A DNA stretch of 64,000 bases from JAHHUH01 sp045123075 (GCA_045123075.1 JBGVIJ010000027.1:12037-76036), one strand, 5' to 3'. Counted from the stretch's first letter, positions 1 through 8,994 are shown. Notes: generated by a model from the letters alone, not told the origin. Numbers and translations are program-made.

Positions 1-1365
1 GTGATCGCTAAAAGCGTGGTTTTGTTCCGGGTCAAGTGCCTCGAGAAGTGCGGAAGCAGGGTCACCACGGAAGTCAGAAGCCATTTTATCAACTTCGTCC
101 AGCAGGAACACAGGGTTCATGCAGCCACAGGTTTGCATACCGTGAATAATGCGACCGGGCATAGCACCAATGTAGGTACGGCGATGACCACGGATTTCTG
201 CTTCGTCACGAATACCACCCAAGGAGATACGGGTATATTTACGATCAATAGCTTCAGCAATACTGCGAGCCAAAGAAGTTTTACCCACGCCCGGAGGTCC
301 TACCAAGCAAAGGATGGGGCCTTTGGTATCTTGGGTAAGAGCACGCACCGCCAAATATTCAAGGATGCGTTCCTTAACTTTTTTCAAACCGTAGTGGTCT
401 TTTTCCAATACATCTTCAGCACGTTTCAAATCGAAGTTATCTTGGTTGAACTTGCCCCAAGGCAAAGCCAACAATGCGTCCAAATAGTTGCGGATAACTG
501 CACCTTCTGCCATCATAGGAGGCATTTTGTAAAGTCTATCCAATTCTTTTTCGCATTTAACGACAACATCTTCAGGCAGAGCAAGCTCTGCCATTTTCTT
601 TTTATATTCTTCAATCTCCGCTTTCAGTTCATCGCCTTCACCAAGTTCTTTGTTGATGGCTTTGATTTGTTCGCGCAGATAATATTCTTTTTGATTACGC
701 TCAATTTGTTTACGTACTTCTTGAGCAATATTTTTTTCAAGGCCTGCGATTTCCAGTTCCTTGCTGAGCATTTCATAGAGCTTGTGCATACGTTTTTGTA
801 CGTTTGCCAATTCAAGAAGCTGTTGCTTTTCTTCCAGGGGAACCGCAAGATAGCCTGCAATCATATCAGTAACACGACCGGGGTCAGGTTGACCTTTCAA
901 TGCTTGCAAAACTTCGCTGTTTACTTTTTTAGTTACCAATACCCATTGTTCAAAAGCTTCAATGAGCATACGACGCAACGCTTCTACTTCAACTTCGTAG
1001 CCAAGTACGGGTTCTAAGATGCGAGCATGACCGGTAAAGTAAACTTTTTCAGTTGCAGAATCAGTAATGGAAACGTATTCTACACGTTCCAAACCTTCTA
1101 CCAAAATACGGATAGCACCGTTAGGCAATTTCAAAAGTTGCTTAACTTCTGCCAAAGCACCAAATTTATATAAATCCTCCGGCTGTACATCGGTAAGCGC
1201 CGCATCCTTTTGAGTTACCAAAAGCAAACGACGATCGCCTTCCATAGCAGCTTCTACGGCAGCGATAGATTTTTCACGGCCAACATCAAGGTTGATAATC
1301 ATGCCCGGAAAAACCATCATACCTCTCAGCGCCAACAGCGGTAAGGTCATGATTTCTTCAGTCAA
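1..1365 (-). CDS. lon: ATP-dependent protease Lon, N-terminal part (runs off window)
   Basis: Cytosolic AAA+ serine protease that degrades misfolded and regulatory proteins. The visible 455 codons contain the N-terminal LON substrate-binding domain (start LTEEIMTLPLLALRG, then VFPGM), a helical region, and the AAA+ module with Walker A GPPGVGKTS near residue 360 and Walker B LLDEVD near residue 425. The proteolytic domain with the Ser-Lys dyad lies beyond position 1. I chose the TTG start at 1365 because AAAGGAGGG sits 5 bases upstream; an ATG five codons later is possible. The gene is last in the minus-strand order tig-clpP-clpX-lon, a common Firmicutes arrangement. Family assignment is secure; only the truncation by the window edge limits it. 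Confidence 0.97.
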   Translation of the reverse strand, partial: MTEEIMTLPLLALRGMMVFPGMIINLDVGREKSIAAVEAAMEGDRRLLLVTQKDAALTDVQPEDLYKFGALAEVKQLLKLPNGAIRILVEGLERVEYVSITDSATEKVYFTGHARILEPVLGYEVEVEALRRMLIEAFEQWVLVTKKVNSEVLQALKGQPDPGRVTDMIAGYLAVPLEEKQQLLELANVQKRMHKLYEMLSKELEIAGLEKNIAQEVRKQIERNQKEYYLREQIKAINKELGEGDELKAEIEEYKKKMAELALPEDVVVKCEKELDRLYKMPPMMAEGAVIRNYLDALLALPWGKFNQDNFDLKRAEDVLEKDHYGLKKVKERILEYLAVRALTQDTKGPILCLVGPPGVGKTSLARSIAEAIDRKYTRISLGGIRDEAEIRGHRRTYIGAMPGRIIHGMQTCGCMNPVFLLDEVDKMASDFRGDPASALLEALDPEQNHAFSDH

Positions 1366-1424
1366 AGGTATCCCTCCTTTATAAGGAAATAAGGGAGAAA
1401 GGCACAGCCCTTCCCCCTTTTATT

Positions 1425-2669
1425 TTACTCAATAATCATTTGAGGTTCAGCATGCTCACGTACAGTTTCTTCAGTAACGATGCATTTAATAACATCATCA
1501 CGGGACGGAACTTCATACATAACATTGCGCATGATGGACTCGATGATGGCACGCAAGCCACGAGCACCAGCGTTACGTTTCAATGCTTCTTCTGCGATTG
1601 CAGTCAAAGCACCATCTTCAAATTCCAATTCCACACCATCCATCGCAAGGAAATGCTGATATTGCTTAATCAAAGCATTGCGCGGTTCGCACAAAATACG
1701 TACCAACGCTTCCTTATCCAAACTATTCAAGGTAACAACAACGGGCAAGCGTCCTGCAAATTCAGGAATCAAACCGAATTTCATCAAATCTTCAGGCAAA
1801 ACCTTAGCAAAGATTTCGTTGTTATTAACTTCCGCTTTCTTTTGAATGTCTGCACCAAAACCCAAGTTCTTTTTACCAACACGTGCATTGATAATGTTTT
1901 CCAGGCCTGCAAAAGCACCGCCGCAGATAAACAAGATGTTGGTAGTGTCGATAGTGATAAATTCTTGGTGAGGATGTTTGCGACCACCTTTAGGCGGAAC
2001 GCTAGCAACAGTACCTTCCAAAATTTTCAGAAGTGCTTGTTGCACGCCTTCACCGGAAACATCACGGGTGATGGAAACATTTTCAGATTTACGGGAGATT
2101 TTATCAATTTCATCGATATAGATAATACCGCGTTGAGCAGCTTCAATATCGTAATCAGCGTTTTGAATAAGCTTCAGAAGAATGTTTTCCACGTCTTCGC
2201 CAACATAGCCAGCTTCAGTCAAAGTAGTAGCATCTGCCATGGCGAACGGAACTTGCAGAATTCTAGCCAAAGTTTGAGCCAGCAAGGTTTTACCGCTACC
2301 GGTAGGACCAAGCATCAAAATATTGGATTTTTGCAATTCCACAACACGTTCTTCTTCAGGATTTTGCATTTCATAATTGATGCGTTTGTAGTGGTTGTAA
2401 ACAGCAACCGCCAAGGTTTTCTTAGCTTCGTCTTGACCAACTACATATTCATCAAGAATTTCTTTGATTTCTTTAGGGGTAGGCAGCTCGCCGGCAGAGG
2501 GCATGCTTTCAGCAGCTGCTTTTTGTTTATCTTCTTCAAGCATATCCTTGCAAAACTCGACACACTCGTCACAGATATGAACGCCGCGACCTGCAATCAG
2601 ACTGCGAACTTGACCTTCACGCTTACCGCAGAAGGAACAAGAACGTTCATTTTTTTCATTGTTATCCAT
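1425..2669 (-). CDS. clpX: ClpX, ATPase subunit of ClpXP protease
   Basis: Hexameric AAA+ unfoldase that recognises tagged substrates and threads them into ClpP. The 414 residues show the N-terminal C4 zinc-binding domain (CSFC near residue 11, CDEC near 34), Walker A GPTGSGKT near 120, Walker B IIYIDEID near 187, and the ClpP-docking loop IGF equivalent here as LGFGAD near residue 275 (the canonical tripeptide is IGF, so this reading is by position). Full family length. The start at 2669 follows AAGGAGATAACCC. It lies 22 bp after clpP and 59 bp before lon on the same strand, consistent with co-transcription. Confidence 0.97.
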   Translation of the reverse strand: MDNNEKNERSCSFCGKREGQVRSLIAGRGVHICDECVEFCKDMLEEDKQKAAAESMPSAGELPTPKEIKEILDEYVVGQDEAKKTLAVAVYNHYKRINYEMQNPEEERVVELQKSNILMLGPTGSGKTLLAQTLARILQVPFAMADATTLTEAGYVGEDVENILLKLIQNADYDIEAAQRGIIYIDEIDKISRKSENVSITRDVSGEGVQQALLKILEGTVASVPPKGGRKHPHQEFITIDTTNILFICGGAFAGLENIINARVGKKNLGFGADIQKKAEVNNNEIFAKVLPEDLMKFGLIPEFAGRLPVVVTLNSLDKEALVRILCEPRNALIKQYQHFLAMDGVELEFEDGALTAIAEEALKRNAGARGLRAIIESIMRNVMYEVPSRDDVIKCIVTEETVREHAEPQMIIE

Positions 2670-2691
2670 GGGTTATCTCCTTAAATGTATC

Positions 2692-3285
2692 TTATTTCGC
2701 AGCTTCGTGACGTTCCAAAACTTTGTCAATCAAGCCGTATTCAGCAGCTTCACGACTGGTAAGATAGTAGTCACGATCAGTGTCATGAGCAATCTTTTCG
2801 ATGCTTTGACCGGTATGCTTAGCAAGTACGCCGTTCATTTCTTCGCGAATACGAAGGATTTCACGAGCGTGAATTTCGATTTCAGAAGCCTGACCTTGAG
2901 CACCGCCCAAAGGTTGATGAATCATAACACGGGAATAAGGCAACGCAAAACGTTTACCGGGAGTACCCGCCGCCAAAAGTACGGAAGCCATAGAAGCTGC
3001 CATACCCATGCAGATGGTAGAAACATCAGGTTTAATGTATTGCATGGTGTCATAAATAGCCATGCCTGCACTTACACTGCCACCGGGGCTGTTGATGTAC
3101 AGATGGATATCTTTGTCAGGATCTTCAGATTCCAAAAAGAGTAATTGAGCAATGACAACATTCGCCATGTTGTCATCGATGGGTCCGGTCACAAAAACTA
3201 TTCTGTCTTTGAGCAGACGAGAGTAAATGTCATAGGAACGTTCTCCGCGGCTGGATTGTTCAACGACGATAGGAACGTAGTTCAT
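2692..3285 (-). CDS. clpP: ClpP protease subunit
   Basis: Serine peptidase that forms the two-ring proteolytic chamber used by ClpX. The 197-residue protein has the typical NYVPIVVEQ start, the catalytic serine in GMAASMASV near residue 98, the catalytic histidine in MIHQPLGG near 123, and the aspartate in the DTDRDYYL region near 172. Length is normal for the family. An AGGAAGTGAAAAAC ribosome binding site precedes the ATG at 3285. It sits directly upstream of clpX and downstream of tig; an inverted repeat between tig and clpP may reduce read-through. Confidence 0.97.
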   Translation of the reverse strand: MNYVPIVVEQSSRGERSYDIYSRLLKDRIVFVTGPIDDNMANVVIAQLLFLESEDPDKDIHLYINSPGGSVSAGMAIYDTMQYIKPDVSTICMGMAASMASVLLAAGTPGKRFALPYSRVMIHQPLGGAQGQASEIEIHAREILRIREEMNGVLAKHTGQSIEKIAHDTDRDYYLTSREAAEYGLIDKVLERHEAAK

Positions 3286-3316
3286 TGTTTTTCACTTCCT
3301 CTTTTAAAAACACCAC

Positions 3317-3341
3317 AAGTGCCGTAGGTCATACGGCACTT
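3317..3341 (-). terminator. Inverted repeat between tig and clpP
   Basis: Perfect 10-bp arms AAGTGCCGTA / TACGGCACTT with a 5-base loop. On the minus strand it is followed by GTGGTGTTTTT, so it could be an attenuator or partial terminator separating tig from clpP. Confidence 0.55.
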
Positions 3342-3371
3342 TCAGTGTAATATTTTGAAATTGTTGTTAAA

Positions 3372-4655
3372 TTATTGTGCGCTGTCAATTACAACGTGAG
3401 CAGCTTTGCGGCGGAGGATGTTAGCCAAGAGCAAGCCCATGGTGCCGTTGTTTTTGATGATTTGTTTAACGTCTTCAACTTTAGCGTTGTGTTGGTTAGC
3501 GATTGCTGCGATTTCAGCGTCAACGTCTTCCATGTCTACTTGGATGCCTTCAGCTTTAGCGATTGCATCGAGAACGAGGTCGGTTTTAACGTTTTCTTCA
3601 GCAGTCGGGCGTTGGTTAGCACGGATTTTTTCCATGTCTTGGCCAGTGTATTGCATGTACATTTCCAAGGACATTTTGCGAGCTTCGAGGCTCATTTTCA
3701 TTTCGTCAACCATTTGGGTGATGCGGTCTTCGATCATGATTTCGGGAACTTCGAAGGTAGCGTTAGCTACAGCGAGGTCAACCAAAGCACGTTCGTAAGC
3801 TACTTTAGCTTGTTCTTCAGCAGCAGCTTGCATACGTTCTTTGTAGTTAGCGCGCAGTTCTTCAACGGATTTGAAATCGCTGTTAGCTGCAACATATTCG
3901 TCGGTCATTTCCGGCAATTCTTTACGTTTAACGTCTTGAATGTGTACTTTGAACACAGCTTCTTTACCAGCGAGTTCAGCTACGAAGTATTCGGTCGGGA
4001 AGGTTACTTCTACGTCAGTGGAATCGCCTTTGGACAAGCCAACCAATTGGTCTTCGAAACCGGGGATGAAGGAGTTGGAGCCAACTTCCAAAGGATAGCC
4101 TTTGCCTTCGCCACCGCTGAAAGCTTCGCCGTCAACAGTACCAGCAAAGTCGATGATTGCGAAGTCGCCTTTCTCGATTACAGCGCCTTCTTCAGCAGCT
4201 ACCATCTTAGCATTGCGGTTACGCAGATCGTTTACAGCAGCGTCAACGTCTTCGTCGGTTACAACAGCTTCTTGTTTTTCAACGTGCAAGCCTTTGTATT
4301 CGCCCAATTCCGGTTCGGGTTTCAAAGTAACTTTGATAACCAATTCCATGTCTTGGCCTTCTTCGAATACGGAAGTTTCTACTTTCGGATCATCAACGGG
4401 GATGAGTTTTTGGAGTTCCAAAGCTTCGCTGTATGCTTTGTTAGCTACAAATTCGAAAGCTTCTTGTTTTACAGCGTCTTTGCCATAGTGCATTTCAATG
4501 ATGTTACGGGGAGCTTTACCTTTACGGAAGCCCGGGATGTTTACGTTTTGAGCAATTTTAGCAACAGCTTGTTTAAAGCCATTATTTACAACAGCTGCTT
4601 CAGCAGTGATTTTCAAAGTTGCTTCATTTCCTACTCTTTCAACGGTTACGTTCAT
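3372..4655 (-). CDS. tig: Trigger factor, ribosome-associated chaperone
   Basis: Ribosome-bound chaperone and peptidyl-prolyl isomerase acting on nascent chains. The 427 residues show the N-terminal ribosome-binding domain with the signature GFRKGKAPR near residue 43, the central FKBP-like PPIase domain (GDFAIIDFAGTVDG to VEVTFP, about 160-240), and the long helical C-terminal chaperone arms. Full length for the family. The ATG at 4655 follows GGGAGGATTTT. It is first in the tig-clpP-clpX-lon group, as in many Firmicutes. Confidence 0.97.
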   Translation of the reverse strand: MNVTVERVGNEATLKITAEAAVVNNGFKQAVAKIAQNVNIPGFRKGKAPRNIIEMHYGKDAVKQEAFEFVANKAYSEALELQKLIPVDDPKVETSVFEEGQDMELVIKVTLKPEPELGEYKGLHVEKQEAVVTDEDVDAAVNDLRNRNAKMVAAEEGAVIEKGDFAIIDFAGTVDGEAFSGGEGKGYPLEVGSNSFIPGFEDQLVGLSKGDSTDVEVTFPTEYFVAELAGKEAVFKVHIQDVKRKELPEMTDEYVAANSDFKSVEELRANYKERMQAAAEEQAKVAYERALVDLAVANATFEVPEIMIEDRITQMVDEMKMSLEARKMSLEMYMQYTGQDMEKIRANQRPTAEENVKTDLVLDAIAKAEGIQVDMEDVDAEIAAIANQHNAKVEDVKQIIKNNGTMGLLLANILRRKAAHVVIDSAQ

Positions 4656-4792
4656 TAATAAAATCCTCCCTTAAATTTATATGGGTAAATAAAATAATAT
4701 AATCGGATTAGTGTGTCAGCTTTCCTACAGCAAATATGCTGACATAAATCGCTCATAGTATCATATCATAAAGAAGCTTGCTTGACAATACT

Positions 4793-4825
4793 AAAAAGCC
4801 CTCTGGAAAACTCCAGAGGGCTTAA
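4793..4825 (-). terminator. Rho-independent terminator of tRNA-Gly
   Basis: Stem AAGCCCTCTGGA / TCCAGAGGGCTT with a 4-base loop. Read on the minus strand, directly downstream of the tRNA, it ends in a T run. Confidence 0.85.
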
Positions 4826-4836
4826 ATTTTTAAGTG

Positions 4837-4911
<75 letters not shown>

Positions 4912-4940
4912 GTCGTGTTCCGTTGTTTGGAACGATATTG

Positions 4941-4969
4941 ATTATATGACATCCCAAAGAGTTTGTCAA
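4941..4969 (-). promoter_or_regulatory. Consensus sigma-70-type promoter of tRNA-Gly
   Basis: On the minus strand TTGACA (4969-4964), 17-bp spacer, TATAAT (4946-4941): a perfect consensus match about 30 bp before the tRNA. Confidence 0.9.
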
Positions 4970-5064
4970 CACATTTTTAAAAAAGTTTTTGAAAAAGTTT
5001 TAGGGAATCTTTAAAACCAAAAAACACTCCTTTTTTAGCCATCTTGCTTAAACTTCTCAACGAA

Positions 5065-5475
5065 TCACACAATACGTGCAAAAATATACTTCAAAGCTTC
5101 TCTGGCTTGGTCATAGCGTTCTTGTGCCCCACTCAAAATTACACTATTTTCACTACGTCTCTCTGCACTATCACTACCTACACTCAGCGGACTGTTAGCA
5201 GTTTCAAATTCTATATAACCGTTTATAAAACTTCCCTCTAATTTAGCTTGTACTGCAATAATAGATTTAAAAGGTATAATTTTTACGTTATTATCGCCTA
5301 AATTCCAAAGTCCACCGCCAGTCTTGTCAATGACAACAACCTTCTCATGTACATACAAATTTGATCCACGACAATCAATAGCATGAACTGCCGGTCCAAA
5401 AAACTCCTCTACAGGACTTGGCTTCATGGTTTGCCCCTTAGAATTTCCACTAGATAAAGAATCAAAAAATCCCAT
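5065..5475 (-). CDS. PH-domain-like protein (DUF4429/SHOCT-associated type)
   Basis: 136-residue soluble protein with no signal peptide or membrane segment. The middle (about residues 35-100) has the beta-strand pattern of bacterial PH-like domains: a LYVHEKVVVIDKTGG strand pair, then IIPFKSIIAVQAK and a GYIEFETA segment, as in DUF4429-type proteins. The C-terminus is helical (AREALKYIFAR). The ATG at 5475 is preferred over an in-frame GTG six bases upstream because AAAGGGG lies 7 bases before it. Ligand and role are unknown; such domains may bind membranes or oligomerise. It stands alone, just outside the WYL-regulator island. Family reading is by pattern only. Confidence 0.6.
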   Translation of the reverse strand: MGFFDSLSSGNSKGQTMKPSPVEEFFGPAVHAIDCRGSNLYVHEKVVVIDKTGGGLWNLGDNNVKIIPFKSIIAVQAKLEGSFINGYIEFETANSPLSVGSDSAERRSENSVILSGAQERYDQAREALKYIFARIV

Positions 5476-5486
5476 AAACACACCCC

Positions 5487-5575
5487 TTTGAATTCATTTG
5501 TAACATCAATTGCTAATGTTTTAGTCTTCTCCACATCGCAAAAAAGTCCTGCTTAAATTCACTTCTAACATCAAC
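5487..5575. repeat. Direct repeat upstream of the PH-like gene
   Basis: Two near-identical copies of about 22 bp, with core TAACATCAA preceded by AATTCA, at 5488-5509 and 5553-5574. They differ at three positions. They lie upstream of the minus-strand gene starting at 5475 and could be regulatory. Confidence 0.4.
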
Positions 5576-5650
5576 GCCCTACAATAGATTTCATTTCCTC
5601 TTTACTCTGATTTTTTCTTTGAAGAACCACGCAGCTTGCCATTTTCCTTA

Positions 5651-6679
5651 TTACTCATACATCTTAACTGCTTCTTTTAAATCAGTTTTTATTTGTTCTC
5701 TTAATTTTAACGGCTTCAACACTTCTGCATGATTTGCGTACTGCATCGCCCAGTAACGCATTGCTTGTAAATTGACTACAACACTTGCAGTAACACTATC
5801 TTCGGTTTCATCATAGAATCTTACTTCTTTGCCAAACCAATCAATCACATCATCAACAAGGAATTTTTCAATCTTCATCGTCACCCTTTCACTTTCACCG
5901 GAGAACATATAAATATGTTCTGCCATATGCTTAGGCAAGTTGATGCTTTCCGAAAGTTCTTTTTGCTTTTTTACAGGCTCGTCTAAAATCTTAATATCGG
6001 AAATCTTATCTACACGATAATGTGAGATATTATCGTATTTATCGTAATTAGCAATCAAATAATAGCGTCCATTAGCGGTTACCATTCTATAAGGATTAAC
6101 GATATATCTTCTTGCTTCACCATCACTATTAATTCGTGGATGTAATTTCTTATCTGCACCAAAGTCATTATAGCAAAACGCAACCTTTTTCCCTGCACTA
6201 ATAGCATCATCAAGATCTTCGACGTTATAGAAAAGCTGGCTATTTTTAATATCTTCGTCAGACAAATTATAAACGTGCTTTACCTTTGCTTTAAAATATT
6301 TACTTGATAAACTCTCAAGCTTTTCAACAAGCTCTTTACATCTATTGTTGGGAATGTGCTTCGAGAAAAGCACACTATCAACCAAAAGACGAAGTTCCGC
6401 ATCCGTAAAATCTCTGACCAAATACCAATCACTATAAAGAATTTCTTGTTCTCCTTTTTTGTTGACACGCACTGTTTCTTTATATTTAAGGTCAAACCCA
6501 AATTCTAAAAGGTTCATCAAATTACGTTTCACGGCTTTTCTATCAACTTTTATTTGATATTCACTTTCTAAAAGTTTAACGATTTCTTTTTGATTCAACA
6601 CATGATCGCCATCAGAATATTTCTTTAAAACTTCTAATATATTTACTATCAACAATTTCTTAGGTTGCGCAGCATACAT
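5651..6679 (-). CDS. WYL-domain transcriptional regulator
   Basis: Cytosolic DNA-binding regulator of about 342 residues. The N-terminus (about 1-60) is a winged helix-turn-helix with VLNQKEIVKLLES and KVDRKAVKRNL; the middle and C-terminus carry a WYL ligand-sensing domain (AFCYNDFG, then NPYRMVTANGRYYLIA and YRVDKISDI) and a WCX-like tail. WYL proteins sense ligands such as nucleic-acid fragments or nucleotides and often control phage-defence or DNA-damage genes (known for BrxR, CapW and PafBC). The ATG at 6679 follows AAGAGGTG with 4-base spacing. It is the only transcription factor in the 5-16 kb island and is therefore the best candidate to bind the shared operators there; that link is inference. 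Confidence 0.88.
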   Translation of the reverse strand: MYAAQPKKLLIVNILEVLKKYSDGDHVLNQKEIVKLLESEYQIKVDRKAVKRNLMNLLEFGFDLKYKETVRVNKKGEQEILYSDWYLVRDFTDAELRLLVDSVLFSKHIPNNRCKELVEKLESLSSKYFKAKVKHVYNLSDEDIKNSQLFYNVEDLDDAISAGKKVAFCYNDFGADKKLHPRINSDGEARRYIVNPYRMVTANGRYYLIANYDKYDNISHYRVDKISDIKILDEPVKKQKELSESINLPKHMAEHIYMFSGESERVTMKIEKFLVDDVIDWFGKEVRFYDETEDSVTASVVVNLQAMRYWAMQYANHAEVLKPLKLREQIKTDLKEAVKMYE

Positions 6680-6700
6680 TTTTATCACCTCTTAAATTTA

Positions 6701-6709
6701 ATTATAACA
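6701..6709 (-). promoter_or_regulatory. Extended -10 promoter of the WYL gene
   Basis: Minus strand TGtTATAAT at 6709-6701, 22 bp before the ATG at 6679. No copy of the island operator sits at the matching upstream position. Confidence 0.6.
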
Positions 6710-6736
6710 AGAAAATAATGCATCCTCAACCAATCA

Positions 6737-6771
6737 GTGTCCTCTTTTGGGTACACCACTCCTGATATACT
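6737..6771 (+). promoter_or_regulatory. Island operator site 1 with extended -10
   Basis: Imperfect inverted repeat at 6737-6756 (GTGTCC...GGGTACAC), 9 bp, then TGaTATACT with the -10 hexamer at 6766-6771. No recognisable -35; the repeat occupies that place. It drives the 26-residue peptide at 6802 and probably the Sel1 gene. Same geometry as sites 2-4. Confidence 0.75.
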
Positions 6772-6801
6772 TAACTCATAACTTAAAGGAAAGAGTGATA
6801 C

Positions 6802-6882
6802 ATGATGACAAGATACGAACTCGGCGAGTTAACATTCGCAATTATACAGATTTGTTTATTCTTAGGTTTTCTATTTTTATAA
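6802..6882 (+). CDS. 26-residue hydrophobic peptide, holin-like toxin type
   Basis: Short open reading frame (starts MMTRYELGEL, ends CLFLGFLFL) with a charged N-terminus and a single predicted membrane helix from about residue 11 to the end. A good ribosome binding site (AAAGGAAAG) lies 7 bases upstream and an operator-type extended -10 promoter lies 31 bp upstream, so it is likely expressed. The layout, short polar head followed by one membrane helix, resembles Firmicutes holin-like/type I toxins (TxpA or Hol_Tox families), but I see no antisense antitoxin RNA gene with confidence. It could equally be a leader peptide for the Sel1 gene 90 bp downstream. Confidence 0.5.
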   Translation: MMTRYELGELTFAIIQICLFLGFLFL

Positions 6883-6971
6883 GAACCTTGACAACTTAAT
6901 ATTTAATTACACTTAACCTTGTTTAATCTACATATTTTAAAATTACCCTAAAACAAAGGAAGTGTTAAACA

Positions 6972-7634
6972 ATGGAAAACTACAGTTGCACTAGCTACAG
7001 TGTTACTCCTATCGACGATGAAGTTTTAGCTCTTCATACTAACGCCAGAGTCTTCAATGATCCGGACTACTATGTGAGATTAGCAGAACTTTACGAAGCA
7101 GGATATAGAGTTGAACGCAACTTGAAAAAAGCTATCCACTACTATTTGAAAGCAGTTAACATCGGTAGCACAAAGGCTGCCGAAAAGTTAGCTTCATTTT
7201 ATGAGTACGGTGCCGGGAAAAAGTCAAATGGTAACCTTCACAAAAAAAGTGCCAAATGGTGGTTGAAAGCTGCTGAACTCGGAAGTCAAGAAGGTATGTT
7301 GCGTACTGGCTACAATTACCAATATGGCATTGGTCTTGATAAAGACCATGTAAAAGCGTTCAAATGGTATCACACACTAGCAAAAACAGGAAGCAAGACA
7401 GGTATGTTCCATACTGGCGAATGTTACTTCTACGGCATCGGCGTTGAACAAGATTATGCTAAGGCATTCAACTGGTACAAAAAATCTTCACATAGCATTT
7501 TGGAAGCCTGTAAAAAATTATCAGATTGCTATGCGTTAGGCCTTGGCACCAAGCAAAACCCTAAACAAGCAAAGCAAATGGCAACTTTGCACTTAAAGTT
7601 AACTCAACACTATAGAGATATGTATTATCTCTAA
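6972..7634 (+). CDS. Sel1-like repeat protein
   Basis: 220-residue cytosolic protein built of Sel1-like helical repeats, each near 36 residues: clear units at about 35-70 (YYVRLAELYEAGYRV...AIHYYLKA), 71-112, 113-148 (YNYQYGIGLDKDHVKAF) and 149-200 (ECYFYGIGVEQDYAKAF). Such repeats form protein-protein interaction solenoids. No signal peptide, so a cytosolic scaffold or adaptor is more likely than a secreted one. The ATG at 6972 follows AAAGGAAG. It probably shares the operator-1 transcript with the upstream 26-residue peptide, as no terminator separates them. Partner unknown. Confidence 0.85.
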   Translation: MENYSCTSYSVTPIDDEVLALHTNARVFNDPDYYVRLAELYEAGYRVERNLKKAIHYYLKAVNIGSTKAAEKLASFYEYGAGKKSNGNLHKKSAKWWLKAAELGSQEGMLRTGYNYQYGIGLDKDHVKAFKWYHTLAKTGSKTGMFHTGECYFYGIGVEQDYAKAFNWYKKSSHSILEACKKLSDCYALGLGTKQNPKQAKQMATLHLKLTQHYRDMYYL

Positions 7635-7673
7635 ATGATTAAAGGCTCCGCTTAATACGGAGCCTTTAATCAT
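7635..7673. terminator. Bidirectional terminator
   Basis: Long perfect stem with 16-bp arms around AAAGGCTCCG / CGGAGCCTTT and a 7-base loop, between the converging Sel1 gene and the nuclease-like gene. Confidence 0.85.
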
Positions 7674-8784
7674 TTCTCGACGGAACCACCAACAACCTTT
7701 TCTTCTTTCCCAAAATAGTATTTTTTTACTCTTTCATCTACCACAAAACTACTACCATTACCCCTATTAAACACTTCAGCATAGGTTAAAGGTTCTCTCA
7801 AAATAGTTAACCTATTACCAATACCAAATTCGCTAGTTACGTCGTTAAGTACTTTAGCAAGTTCCTTATGCTTTTCGGCATAATTACCATAGTAAGCCTT
7901 TTTATCTTCTGCGTCGGAGAATAAATCATCAAAAATAATTGAACCTAAAAACACCTTCGCTTCATTTGTAATAGCATCAACAACATTTTCATGCTCAACA
8001 CAATTACGTTTAGATACTACGCCCCCATGAAGCAAATTACATACACCAATATAATGTGAAACCATTTGTTTAATACCTTCCATATACGTAGCCTCATCAG
8101 CTATTAGTCTGAAGTTATTCTTGGGCGCATTCTCTGTATCTATTTTATATCTAGATTCTAATTTCTTATAAACAACTCCACCATAATTATTTTCTAAATA
8201 TGAGCTCGCAACATCTAAATAATTCTTAGGCTTCTTATAATACTCCGAAAACTTTGATTCAAGGAACAGCACTACTGCTTGTGAAATATCATCTTTCTCA
8301 TAACCAATAAGAACTACATCCATATTAGATGGTTGGCGTCCTTTAATAACAACATTTTGAAACTCGAAATAAGATTGCTCAAAAATATAAGTTTTCTTAT
8401 TTTCGCCATCTCCTAATTCCAACTCTAATTTGTTTTTATCACAAACATTATAAAAAAATAACAAGGCACACAAAGACGAGGAATGCATGGTCGTAATTTT
8501 CAAAGCCTCTTGTCCAGAACCACTGCAAGCTTCACTTAACTTTTCTTTAAAAACTTCTCTGTTTTCCAACCCAAATTTATCAGCCAAATCACTTCCCAAA
8601 ACAGGAATGATTTCAGCAAACAATTTAGATGCATTGGGTGTATTTATCCAGAATGAAGCATCACTTTCTTCTCCAGTCCAATTTTATTTGTTATAAAATC
8701 TTTAGAACAAAACTCTGTACCGCTCCACATTTTCTTGTAAAGTTTTCTTCCACTGCCTTTCATCTTGTCAAAATCATAACACAT
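7670..8784 (-). pseudogene. PD-(D/E)XK nuclease-like gene with frameshift near its 5' end
   Basis: The main frame (7670 to about 8690) encodes over 330 residues with a likely PD-(D/E)XK core: MDVVLIG followed by VVLFLESKFSEYY, giving the D...ExK pattern, as in restriction-type endonucleases. The natural start is the ATG at 8784 (MCYDFDKMKG) behind AAAAGGAGG, but that frame stops after 46 codons. Adding one A to the four-A run at 8682-8685 (minus strand) would join the frames as ...FITNKNWTGEE..., giving about 370 residues. It is therefore either a recent loss of function, a phase-variable tract or a sequence error. It sits inside the WYL island, transcribed away from operator site 2. Family assignment is tentative. 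Confidence 0.6.
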
Positions 8785-8959
8785 AGATAATCCTCCTTTT
8801 ATATTAAAAATTTATACAAAACATTATAGTTAACTTCATCAAAATATATTAAATTCATTATAACAAACAGCTTATTCGTGCTCAACAAATCTATATCCCA
8901 TTTTAGTCTCACGAACATATGCAAACTACCATTAACTGCTTCTTTTATATCATAGAGCA

Positions 8960-8994
8960 ATGTGCCATTTGTGGTACATATCTTCTGTTATCAT
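8960..8994 (+). promoter_or_regulatory. Island operator site 2 with extended -10
   Basis: Inverted repeat 8960-8979 (ATGTGCCA...TGGTACAT), 9 bp, then TGtTATCAT with the hexamer at 8989-8994, 32 bp before the ATG at 9027. On the minus strand TGaTATAAA (8952-8944) lies one base closer to the ideal spacing and could serve the frameshifted gene. The 240 bp between the two genes holds nothing else I can see. Confidence 0.75.

Noticed and set aside
1..1017. Long plus-strand open frame opposite lon
   Set aside because: It is the reverse of a conserved Lon coding region and has no ribosome binding site; the same applies to long opposite-strand frames over clpX, tig, the BMP gene and the hydroxylase genes.
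5527..5560. Fifth island operator upstream of the PH-like gene
   Set aside because: Only about 13 of 20 positions fit, symmetry is poor and no extended -10 stands at the 9-bp distance.
6716..6735. Autoregulatory operator before the WYL gene
   Set aside because: The 20 bp at the matching distance from its extended -10 do not resemble the consensus.
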